Source: Paenibacillus hexagrammi (GTDB taxonomy: Bacteria > Bacillota > Bacilli > Paenibacillales > NBRC-103111). From it: a DNA stretch of 64,000 nt. Made by a program: the position numbers and the translations under genes. The stretch covers positions 3,720,001 through 3,784,000 of the forward strand of contig NZ_CP090978.1 of NCBI RefSeq assembly GCF_021513275.1. Reading direction: 5' to 3'. The notes below the pieces were generated by a model that worked only from the letters and a program-made list of their open reading frames with translations, did not search any database and was not told where the DNA came from. This document shows, piece after piece, positions 55,860-64,000 of the stretch. Each line of letters begins with the position of its first letter. The first letter of the stretch is position 1.

Positions 55860-58800
55860 TTACTCCAGTATTTTGCTGGCAACAGCCGCCAAATCCTGAA
55901 TATCGATGATACCGTCTTGGACAATATCGGCTTCTTGATAGCTGGACCACTCCGCATCTGCGGATGTCTTGCCGTAAGCGGCTGCCACAATAGCCAGGTC
56001 ACCGACCGTGAATGCTCCGTCTCCGTTCATATCGCCAGGAGATGCCGTATGAACGGACGACAGGAAAGCTTGAACCGCCGTATTCAGCTCTTGAACGGCC
56101 TGCTCTACCTGCTCCTGCGTTGCCGAAGCATCATTCACGATTGTCTTCGCTTGATCGATAGCCGTTTGGAGTGCAGCTTTGGCTCCGGCAGGATATTGAC
56201 CGGCATGATCACCTTCTATGGCCGAATCATGCTTCGCCTGTGCGTCGGCAATCGCTGTAAGCAAAGTCGTTTTATCAGCTGTTGCTTGAATCTGTATGGT
56301 TTTGGAAGTACCGAGCGCAGCACTCTCCGTACCCTCGCCGTTTGCAAGAATCGCCTTGCTCACAAGGATGGCTGCTTCCCCCGACTGGGACAGCGCCTTC
56401 CAGTTCAGCTTCAGCAAGTCTCCTCCTGCTTGAAGCGCACTGTCCTGCCCCAGAGCGGCTGCAATGATGCGCACGCTGCCCGGAGTCGCTTCCGGGTCGG
56501 AAACAGCAAGCATTTGATAACCTTCCTGGAGCGATTCCGCAGAAACGAATTCCACCTGGTTAGGATCATACGTGATGGTCAGGTCCTGGGCATACACATT
56601 CTCTGTGATGCCACTTAGTCCATATGTCAAATAGAAAGGTTGACCGGATGCGACAGTGGATGAGCCAGTTAATGTCGTTGACGTCTCATCAGAGACAGGT
56701 GACTGATCCAGTGGAGTAAGCTCAACACCGTTGACAATACCGGTTGCACCGCCGAACACAAAGTTGATTTGACCGTCAGTTACATTTACTTCGTTAATCA
56801 CCTTTTCGGTTACAGACTTGCTAGGCGCTGATACCGTACCGTAGCTTTGACCTTCAACTGTAACATCCGTTTTGGCGGTTCCCAGATAATCGCCCACATA
56901 TAACTTCACTGCGTAAGTTCCGTTAGGAACATCGACCTTAAACTCCCAGTTGTTTGAAAAATATCCCAGCCAGTCGTTTGTCAATTCGTTGCCGCCGGTA
57001 CGCTCACGAGTGATCATGCCCTCCGTAGAGGTGATCCCGTAGCCCTTCTCCGGTGTATAAACCGAATCGAAAGTAATCGCTGTGTATCCTTCCATGACGG
57101 GACTCGTAACTGTTCCCATGTCGTATTTATACGTTGCTGACTTCGTTGTAATGGAAAGCCTATCAGACATATCCGATTCGCCACGCCCGTTCACCGCTGA
57201 AATCCGAACATCATAAGTCGTATTGTCCTGCATACTTCCTATGCTTGCGGTTGGGATTGTAGACGATCCTACCATCGTATAATCTGTATCAGTGGCAAGC
57301 TTGCGGTAAATTCTGTAGATATCGGCGCCAGTAACTGTATCCCATTTGAGCACGGCAGCCGCATTGCTGATACTGCTTGCAGTTAAGCCTGTCGGCTTCG
57401 CCGGCACTTCAGCGGGAACCTCAATATCCTTGACATACCCCGATAATGGCAAGCTTAACTCTCTAATGCCTCCCGAGAGCAAGCGGGCTAGCTGGATCGC
57501 GCCATATTCCTGGAAATGCGTATCGTCTGCGTCGCCGTTAGGGAATGCGGCATAGACACCTGGCTCCACATGCAGGAATACGGATAGTGATGCGGCGGGA
57601 CCAATTGAATCATAATAAGCCACGCTCAGCGTGCTTAAATCCACCAACTTCACGTTCAATTCTTGGGCGACCTCTTTCATGCCCGCTACATAACCAGCGA
57701 AGCTTACATTGAACTTGCCTGTGGCTTCGTCGAAGCTGCGGCGTCCCATCGGCGTGACCAGAATCGGTGTAGCTCCGCGCTGCCTCGCTCCGTTCACATA
57801 GCTTTTCAGATATACTTTGTAATCGGCAACAGAAGCGTAGCGCTCAGGTACGCTGATGGTGGAATCATTATGACCGAACTGGACAAGGAAATAATCCCCC
57901 GGTTTGATCTCGCGAAGAATCTCGTCCAAACGTCCTTCCACGATAAACGACTTCGAGCTTCGGCCGCCGATTGCCTTATTCAAGAAATGGACATCATCTG
58001 TGAAAAATTTCGGAATCATTTGCCCCCAGCCGGCTTGCGGCCGCCAATATGGATCATAGGTCTGAACGGTGGAATCTCCCGCGATGTAGACATCCGGTTT
58101 CTCTCCCGCTTGCCTTTCCGGCAGCTTCGTGATGACAATCGCATTGATTTTCGGCGCTGTACCGGAGAACTGGAGATTCAGCTGTCCGTCTATAAGCGCA
58201 ATGTCAAAGCTTGTTTCGAGATACTCGCCGGCTTCTTTACTTGTTTCCTGAACTTTTTGAATCGTTTCGGCTTTAATGGCAACGTCCGTGGCTTCAGATT
58301 CATCCCCGGCAATTAGCGATACGGTGTAATCGCCATTAGGAAGATCCACAGCAAAGGATGTATCGGCAGGTGCGGCAAAATCGCTCTTCAGCGGGTCCGC
58401 TCCCCCCTATCTTCAGCGCTGACCTTGCTTGGATCAGTAAATCCATATTGTAACTGCTCGTTGTATGCTGTCGTAGAAGCTACCCCGATATATCCATCGG
58501 CCACAGCACCGGATCCAAAATCAAACTTTATTGGGGTGCCTTCCGGCAGCGGCTGCGGTGCGGAGTAAGGCGTACTCCTTGCAGCGCTGGAGAATAGTGA
58601 CAGCCCGCTGACATTCACTGCTTTTACTTTGTAATACCAAGCTGTAGATGTGTCTGCCGTGGTGTCCGTGTAATTCGTCGAATCCGTCGTTCCGATTTCT
58701 ACGTAGTCACCGTTTTCCTCATCGGATCTGAAAATCGTGTAGCTCGCCGCATAGTTCACTGCCGTCCACGATAGACTAACTTCATCTTCTGCTATATGGA

Positions 58801-59680
58801 TGATTGACACGTCCGCAGGTGCTGCGGGAGCCTCACTTGGCGGCTTCACCTCAACCGTAACCGCGTCGCTGAATGCGGATTCAAGACCAGCGGCATTTAC
58901 CGCAGATACCTGATACGAGTAACGATTGTTGAACACAGCTGTAGCATCCGTATAAGCGGCCGCGTCAGTCGAACCGAGCTTGGTATACTCTTCGCTGCCG
59001 AAGGTAGCCCGATACACATTGTAGCTTGCAGCATCCGGCACATTGCTCCACTGCAAGCTTACAGCGGATTCATTCTCGCTTGCAGAAACGGAGCTTACAG
59101 CAAGTCCTTGCGGAGCAGCAGGCGGCTCCTGAGTTACCTGTTCAATGACCATACCATTGACATATCCGCCCGCGCCGACCCCCGTGATACCAACTGTTAA
59201 TTGACCGTCCGTAACTGTGGTATGAAATGTCTCTTCAGCCACCGCTTGTTTCGTTTGGATGGTCCCTTTCGTCTCACCCTCCAGGGAAACCGTCGTCTTG
59301 GTCGTTGAAGTTCCCGTCAGCAGATCGCCTGAATAGACCGTCACATCATATTCTCCGTCAGGTACATCCACCATAAAGGTATAATCCGTACCTAAAATAA
59401 AATCGTTGTACAAATCATCCGATCCTGTACGAAGTCTGGAAATAACCGACTTATCCAACCCGTACCCCAGCTCCGGCGTATAAAGCAGCCCGTCATGCAC
59501 CTGATGATATCCACTCATCACCGGACTTGATTGCGTACCAAAATCGAACTTCATAACGCCTGACAGCGTTTCGGCATGAACTGTATTTACTCCCTGCGGA
59601 GTGAGCGGCAATACGCTGGAAGCCAGCATAAAGGCGCCAATGGATACGGTCAATGCACGCTTAGTTTTTCTTCTTGTCAT
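55860..59680 (-). CDS. Secreted CE12 rhamnogalacturonan acetylesterase with Fn3, CBM, cohesin-like, FIVAR and dockerin domains (frameshifted)
   Basis: Reconstructed length is about 1273 residues. Order: signal peptide; beta-sandwich carbohydrate-binding-like module (FDFGTQSSPVMSGY); two Fn3 domains; a second FDFGSG module; a CE12 SGNH esterase domain (AGDSTVQTYDPYWRPQAGWGQ with Ser, GGRSSKSF, GHND, DDTHFQEYGA with Asp/His); a third Fn3; another sandwich module; a cohesin-like domain (VYAQDLTITYDPNQVEF); FIVAR; and a dockerin (DMNGDGAFTVGD, DIVQDGIIDIQD). The frame changes at C6 (58402-58407, plus strand), where seven would be needed. Substrate: acetyl groups on RG-I, making it accessible to the lyase encoded next. 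Confidence 0.88.
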
Positions 59681-59763
59681 TATCTACTAAACCTCGCTTT
59701 CCCTTTTATAATGAAAAGCCAAAGAAAGAAATGGATCTGGAATCCGTACGATACCCCCTCACA

Positions 59764-59777
59764 TGTAAGTGCTTTCA
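59764..59777. promoter_or_regulatory. cre-like box upstream of CE12/PL4 operon
   Basis: On the minus strand TGAAAGCACTTACA differs from the cre consensus TGWAANCGNTNWCA at one of its fixed positions. It lies about 84 bases upstream of the start codon, where catabolite repression of pectin genes would be expected. Confidence 0.4.
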
Positions 59778-59833
59778 TTCCTATCTTACTTTTCCCCCCT
59801 AGATAATCCCACTTAAAAAACAGATATAAATGT

Positions 59834-60162
59834 TTAAAAAACAGATACAAAGTGTATCAAACATATAGATTTCTCCGCAGTGCTTTTAAAAATCCTATCA
59901 CATGGGCAGTTGCCACGCTCCAAATTTTTGACCTTCCATACAACCCTTTGTCGCGCGCTGAGCTCGGGATCTCCATATAGAACATGTACGCTCTGATCCG
60001 AGAGCACGCCCCCGATAATACCGGAGAAAGCCAAACTTGGTCCGGCTCTAGAGCACCAATTACGTTACCGATCAGAATCCAAGTCCGACTGCGTCCGAAC
60101 TATGAGCTTTTTCAACAGCGATACGGGCTTACACCGAAAGAATACAGGATCAACAAACAGCC
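59834..60162 (+). other. Region with a possible AraC-type C-terminal remnant
   Basis: One frame ending at 60181 carries YELFQQRYGLTPKEYR, resembling the last helix of an AraC-family DNA-binding domain. The upstream residues do not fit the family and there is no start. I treat it as a possible decayed fragment and see no intact gene in this stretch. Confidence 0.3.
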
Positions 60163-60192
60163 AAAAAAGCCCTTCCTATGAAAGGAGGGCTT
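60163..60192 (-). terminator. Terminator of the DUF4317 gene
   Basis: A stem of nine pairs around AAGCCC/GGGCTT, followed on the minus strand by six T residues. Confidence 0.7.
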
Positions 60193-60216
60193 AGACTGTT
60201 ACATAGGGTTATGTTC

Positions 60217-61380
60217 CTACAACGTTTCCGTGTTCAGTGTAAATCCTTCGATCACGACATCCTCATCAACCTCGATGAGAATGCATCGTTTTCCTTGAAA
60301 GTTGACCTGTCTCACGAACTTTAAATCCTGCGGACTGACGGAAATGGTGGCGACTTTCGTATCAATCTTAATCGATTTCGAAGTAAACTTCGGCATGACG
60401 CTGCTCGCTTTGATTTCATAGTTCTTATCGTCGATGACGTTTTGAAACGCTCGTTCCACTTTTTCCTCTGTCACGTGCTCCACGCCGCTCACGGTCAGCA
60501 TACGCTCCACATCTTTATAATCGAGCTTGGGAGGTTCTTCTTCTTCGTTAGTCTCGATGACACGATGAATTTCCTCATAGACATGAGCGATCGTTGCAGC
60601 ATCAAGCTGATCCCCCGCTACTTCCTTCACAATATCCTCAAAATAGGTTCTCTCCTCGAGTGCCGTCACAATCATCTCAGCATTCAAGACCTGCTCAATG
60701 AATGGTACATTCGGCTCATGGGCTTTGCCCGCGCAGTACAGAACGCGATTCACGTCCGAATAGTTATCCGTCACACTCGGATAGAAGAACCCTTGCTCCG
60801 GCGTGTTTAATTTAATGATCGGATCCACAAAGACATTATACTTGAATTCCCGTTCAACGTAATCAAACATGAGCGTTTTCCGCTGCTGTTCTGTAGAATT
60901 CACGCTGCACAAAATAAACGGATTCGCGAACATCTCGTCCTTTTCGCTCTCCTCGGATTCCTCAGTCCTGACCCTAGTCGGTTTGAGATACTGTCCGTGG
61001 ACGAAAGTCACGACCATATCCTTTTCATATTTGGTATCCGCCAGCATCTTGTCCACCAGCAGAAGCATCAGATCCTGCCATTCTTCCGGATTTCCCGTCA
61101 CCAGGCCTTGATGGAGAAGCACTTGTGAAGGCGACTCCGCTTCCTCCTGGAACTTTAATTCGAACATTTTTTGATCCAGTTCACCGGTCATCAGCTTTTT
61201 GAAATTCGCCATATAAAGCTCCTGCTTCTCTCTGTCCAACAGGGCGAACGGCTGACGTTCAAAATGATAGATTTCGTTACTTTCCTTCATGATATACACG
61301 TTGAGAATCGTAAAAATTTCAAGCATGTCGTGGTCCAGCTTCAGCTGCTTGCGAATGTGCGCAAGTTCTTTCTTGTTCAT
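60217..61380 (-). CDS. DUF4317-family protein
   Basis: This 387-residue cytoplasmic protein of the uncharacterised DUF4317 family matches its typical length and pattern: MNKKELAHIRKQLKLDHD, IYHFERQPFALLDREKQELYMANFKKLMTG and the central NPFILCSVNSTEQQRK. The acidic C-terminal half is likely helical. AGGAG is 13 bases before the ATG, somewhat far. It is monocistronic. The function is unknown. Confidence 0.85.
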   Translation of the reverse strand: MNKKELAHIRKQLKLDHDMLEIFTILNVYIMKESNEIYHFERQPFALLDREKQELYMANFKKLMTGELDQKMFELKFQEEAESPSQVLLHQGLVTGNPEEWQDLMLLLVDKMLADTKYEKDMVVTFVHGQYLKPTRVRTEESEESEKDEMFANPFILCSVNSTEQQRKTLMFDYVEREFKYNVFVDPIIKLNTPEQGFFYPSVTDNYSDVNRVLYCAGKAHEPNVPFIEQVLNAEMIVTALEERTYFEDIVKEVAGDQLDAATIAHVYEEIHRVIETNEEEEPPKLDYKDVERMLTVSGVEHVTEEKVERAFQNVIDDKNYEIKASSVMPKFTSKSIKIDTKVATISVSPQDLKFVRQVNFQGKRCILIEVDEDVVIEGFTLNTETL

Positions 61381-61450
61381 AGTCCGTCAAACAACTCCTA
61401 AGAAGTGAAATGGATTTGCTCTTTCCTTGACCAAACGTCGACAAAAACAA

Positions 61451-61477
61451 ATGCCCTTCACCTCATGAGAAGGGCAT
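61451..61477 (-). terminator. Terminator
   Basis: A 9-bp stem (ATGCCCTTC/GAAGGGCAT) with a TTTGTTTTTG tail on the minus strand. Confidence 0.7.
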
Positions 61478-61588
61478 CCCACCGTTTCATTTATTTATGG
61501 TCGTTCTAAGTCGTTTCAAGCGAAAATAGATCCGTACTCTGTCGTATGATAATGCAATTCGGACGTCTTGGCAATCTATTATTCTTGG

Positions 61589-61792
61589 TTACATAATTTC
61601 AATCCGAAACAAATCCTCCATGCTCTTCTCCAGCAATTCGCTGAGCTTCTTGGCTGTAGCAGGTCCGACCGGTTTCACGGAGCGCTCCAAGAGGCTGATA
61701 TACGCATGACTTAATCCGGAATGCTTGGCCAAATCCCTCTGTGAATATCCCTTCATAATCCTTGCTCTGATGAATATATCGGTCTTTGCCAT
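61589..61792 (-). CDS. Small XRE-family HTH regulator
   Basis: This 67-residue DNA-binding protein consists of a single Cro/C1-type helix-turn-helix (RARIMKGYSQRDLAKHSGLSHAYISLLER) and a short helical end. Proteins of this type often regulate their own operon or a linked toxin; no partner toxin is visible. I chose the ATG giving MAKTDIF, with AAGG 12 bases upstream. Confidence 0.8.
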   Translation of the reverse strand: MAKTDIFIRARIMKGYSQRDLAKHSGLSHAYISLLERSVKPVGPATAKKLSELLEKSMEDLFRIEIM

Positions 61793-61882
61793 GATCTTCA
61801 TCGCCCTTCTGCTTCCTCCGTTCTCCTCCTGTTCTCATATTTTCATTATAACACGGTTTTTTACTAATGCAACCAAATATGT

Positions 61883-62746
61883 TTACCTTAGTATATTTTC
61901 CTTGCTTTCGGTTATTCTGCGCATTAAGCCTCGCAGCTTTTGCTCCGTTTCACTTTCGGGAGCCGGTGTGTATACGCTGCAGCGTAAATCCGTCGGCCCT
62001 TGTACGTGCAGCGTAGTCAAGTCAAACAGCATTTTTCCAACCTTCGCATGCCGAAATTCAACCAGTACTTTGGGGGCGGAGCTAACATCATTGTGATTCC
62101 AAAAGGTTTTGAACTCTGGATTCGTATCCAGCATCTTCTGGATAAAGTCACTATACCAGTTATCCCCGGCATACTGGCCGTAGAAGGCTCGAAACATGCC
62201 AAGGAAGCCCCGAACGAATTCATTCCAGTTGGCGGCCAATGCCTTGAGCTCTTTACGTGTGAATAACAGCCAGATCATATTGCGCTCTTCCGCGGGAATA
62301 CGTTCGAAATCGAGAAAAACTGTTGCCGCAGCCTGGTTCCAGCCTACGATATGACATCTTCTATCAAATACAATGGCCGGACACTCGCGTAGCTCGCTCA
62401 AAATCCGATGCAAGGCGGGGCTGATCGCCGGAGGGCTGTCCACTACCGCTGCAGGAGCAGGCTGTTCTAAAGCCAGCATAAACATATACTGCCGCTCGTC
62501 TTCGTTGAGTTTTAGCGCATAAGCGATGCGTTCGAGCACTTGAACGGACATTTTGATCTCGCGGCCCTGCTCCAGCCATGTATACCAGGTCGTGCTTACG
62601 TTGGCAATTTGGGCTACTTCTTCCCGGCGAAGTCCCGGGGTTCTCCTTCTCGAGCCGGCCGGCAGCCCCACATCTCCCGGCTGAAGCCTAGCGCGATGGG
62701 CAATGAGAAATTGAGATAAGGCTTCTAAACGTTCTTTCGCATTCAA
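61883..62746 (-). CDS. XRE-family regulator with MmyB-like ligand-binding domain
   Basis: This is a 287-residue repressor or activator with an N-terminal HTH (GSRRRTPGLRREEVAQIANVSTTWYTWLEQG). The C-terminal MmyB-like PAS domain (ALHRILSELRECPAIVFDRRCHIVGWNQAA, VEFRHAKVGKMLFDLTTLHVQG) binds fatty-acyl-type ligands in related proteins. The start is a TTG, 7 bases after GGAGG; the upstream ATG would place that site inside the coding region. It is divergent from fabF, so a regulatory link to fatty acid synthesis is conceivable. Confidence 0.85.
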   Translation of the reverse strand: MNAKERLEALSQFLIAHRARLQPGDVGLPAGSRRRTPGLRREEVAQIANVSTTWYTWLEQGREIKMSVQVLERIAYALKLNEDERQYMFMLALEQPAPAAVVDSPPAISPALHRILSELRECPAIVFDRRCHIVGWNQAAATVFLDFERIPAEERNMIWLLFTRKELKALAANWNEFVRGFLGMFRAFYGQYAGDNWYSDFIQKMLDTNPEFKTFWNHNDVSSAPKVLVEFRHAKVGKMLFDLTTLHVQGPTDLRCSVYTPAPESETEQKLRGLMRRITESKENILR

Positions 62747-62892
62747 AGGTTTTCCTCCTAGCTGCAGCATGTGCTTCATCTGTATCTGTCATTGTACCTG
62801 CACCTACACCAATACCCTATGGCATTTGCGTGTGGCTGACGACCGTCAAGCCACGCCACACCTCTCGATGGGAGCTTCGCGTGGTACGAAAG

Positions 62893-62921
62893 TTGACTTA
62901 CATAGGCGGCGCAGCTATATC
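62893..62921 (+). promoter_or_regulatory. Promoter of fabF
   Basis: TTGACT (62893-62898) and TATATC (62916-62921) are separated by 17 bp, about 85 bases upstream of the fabF start. Confidence 0.6.
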
Positions 62922-62931
62922 ATGGAACTAA

Positions 62932-62945
62932 TTATACCAGTATAA
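62932..62945. promoter_or_regulatory. Palindrome downstream of fabF promoter
   Basis: TTATAC and GTATAA flank two bases, a perfect inverted repeat about 10 bases after the -10 box. The place fits a repressor that blocks initiation; it only loosely resembles the FapR operator (TTAGTACC-type), and the divergent XRE/MmyB regulator is an alternative binder. Confidence 0.35.
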
Positions 62946-63009
62946 ACTCTAACTTGTAATAGGATAAATTATATGACAATCTATAGAAAAATCGTTGGAG
63001 GTTATGGAG

Positions 63010-64000
63010 ATGAAGCGAGTTGTAATTACAGGCATGGGGGTTCTGACACCTCTTGGCAATGATGTGGAGACATTCTGGGACAAACTGGTTCAAGGAAAAT
63101 CAGGCATCTCTTTCATTGAATCGTTTGACAGCAGCGACTATAAATCCAATATTGCCGGCAGCATCAAAGACTTTGATCCCGAAGCGACTGTAGGGCGACG
63201 CGATGTGCGGCGGATGGACCGCTACTGTCAATTCGCCGTCGCAGCTGCCAAAATGGCGCTGGAGGACGCCTCACTTGTGATCGACGATACGAATGCGGAG
63301 CGCATCGGCGTCTATATCGGCTCAGGTGTCGGCGGCATCCAGACGATTCTGGACAACTACCGGACACTTCTGCAGCGCGGTCCAGGACGGGTGAGCCCTA
63401 CCGTGGTGCCGATGATGATCGCCAATATGGCTGCAGCCCAGGTCAGCATCATCTACGGCGCCAAGGGCCCGGTCCTCGCGCCGGTGACTGCTTGCGCGAC
63501 CGGCAATAACGCCATCGGCGAGGCGTTCAAGCTGATCCAGCGCGGAGGCGCCGATGCTGTCATTGCCGGCGGAGCCGAAGCGTCGGTCACCGACCTCGCG
63601 CTCGCCGGCTTCGGCAATGCGACGGCGCTGGCCGGCCGCACGGACGCGCCGGAGAAGGCGAGCCGCCCGTTCGACGCGCAGCGCAGCGGCTTCGTCTCCG
63701 CCGAAGGCGCGGGCGTGCACGTGCTCGAGTCGCTCGAGCATGCCGAGCGGCGCGGTGCACGTATCCATGCCGAGCTCATCGGCTATGGCTCAACTGCGGA
63801 CGCCTACCACATTGTGGCGACCGACCCGGAAGGCGCGGGAGCGTACCGCGCCATGGCTATTGCGCTGGAGGACGCCGGTCTCGCCGCTGAGGAGATCGAC
63901 ACGATCAACGCTCATGCGACGAGCACGCCGGCAGGCGACCTGTCCGAGACGATGGCAATCAAGCGGCTGCTTGGCAAGAAGAGCGATCAAGTGCCGATCA
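63010..64000 (+). CDS. fabF: 3-oxoacyl-ACP synthase II FabF (partial, runs off the window)
   Basis: This is a condensing enzyme of fatty acid synthesis that elongates acyl-ACP with malonyl-ACP. The first 330 of about 412 residues are present and the reading frame is open at the window end. The catalytic cysteine is Cys162 in VTACATGNNAIGEAF, and the histidine in NAHATSTPAGD is present; the second histidine lies beyond the window. GGAGG is 8 bases before the ATG. The 3' part (63450-63960) is GC-rich compared with its surroundings. It is divergent from the XRE/MmyB regulator. Confidence 0.93.
   Translation, partial: MKRVVITGMGVLTPLGNDVETFWDKLVQGKSGISFIESFDSSDYKSNIAGSIKDFDPEATVGRRDVRRMDRYCQFAVAAAKMALEDASLVIDDTNAERIGVYIGSGVGGIQTILDNYRTLLQRGPGRVSPTVVPMMIANMAAAQVSIIYGAKGPVLAPVTACATGNNAIGEAFKLIQRGGADAVIAGGAEASVTDLALAGFGNATALAGRTDAPEKASRPFDAQRSGFVSAEGAGVHVLESLEHAERRGARIHAELIGYGSTADAYHIVATDPEGAGAYRAMAIALEDAGLAAEEIDTINAHATSTPAGDLSETMAIKRLLGKKSDQVPI

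Noticed and set aside
59834-60034. 66-residue leftward gene
   Set aside because: No ribosome binding site, no family likeness and biased toward non-coding composition.

Overview
The window looks like a chromosomal segment of a Paenibacillus-type Firmicute. Starts are preceded by strong AGGAGG-type ribosome binding sites and factor-independent terminators are abundant. Genes resembling Bacillus yezD, lipM, yqhH, yqhG, yqzE, yjdF, xpt, ykvI, yhaN and yhaO are present, as are a B12-dependent ribonucleotide reductase and large secreted plant-polysaccharide enzymes. No rRNA, phage or CRISPR locus is visible. One tRNA-Leu(CAG) is present.

Layout. 0.2-4.7 kb: yezD divergent from a complete sulfate/thiosulfate ABC transporter operon (cysT-cysW-cysA-sbp). 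4.8-9.3 kb: a signal peptidase I overlapping a secreted beta-propeller protein, a small membrane-anchored protein and a Bcr/CflA-type efflux pump. 9.4-16.8 kb: a xylan/oligosaccharide block with a GH30 glucuronoxylanase, an LplABC-type sugar ABC importer and an AraC regulator. 17.1-20 kb: class II ribonucleotide reductase with two NrdR boxes, divergent from a D-amino-acid aminotransferase. 21.4-28.8 kb: lipM, a polysaccharide deacetylase, yqhH, yqhG, an SGNH esterase and yqzE. 29.3-37.5 kb: a yjdF-type riboswitch and yjdF, a Bax-inhibitor-1 protein, tRNA-Leu, cbiZ, xpt, a lipoprotein, DedA, YkvI and small proteins. 37.6-42.4 kb: yhaN/yhaO, an SbcCD-like pair. 42.5-48.9 kb: glycosyltransferases, a GGDEF protein and galE. 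48.95-52.57 kb: an IS4-family element interrupted by a group II intron. 52.6-59.7 kb: a glutathione peroxidase remnant and two giant secreted rhamnogalacturonan enzymes. 60.2-64 kb: a DUF4317 protein, two HTH regulators and the start of fabF.

How parts fit together. Three secreted enzymes (GH30 xylanase, PL4 rhamnogalacturonan lyase, CE12 rhamnogalacturonan acetylesterase) end in a cohesin-like domain and a dockerin on the same chain, two of them with a FIVAR domain between. The lyase and esterase should act together on acetylated RG-I. The importer and AraC regulator beside the xylanase probably take up and sense oligosaccharide products. CbiZ salvages cobamides, which fits a B12-dependent ribonucleotide reductase.

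Quality warning. At least fourteen genes are broken by one- or two-base indels, most of them in short homopolymers, and the reading frame resumes with recognisable family sequence on the other side. Fourteen unrelated genes, several of them expected to be essential or highly conserved (nrdJ, galE), broken in the same way points to indel errors in the sequence rather than gene decay. I merged such pairs into single genes and stated where the frame changes. All family names are from recognition of motifs and sequence; no database search was possible.
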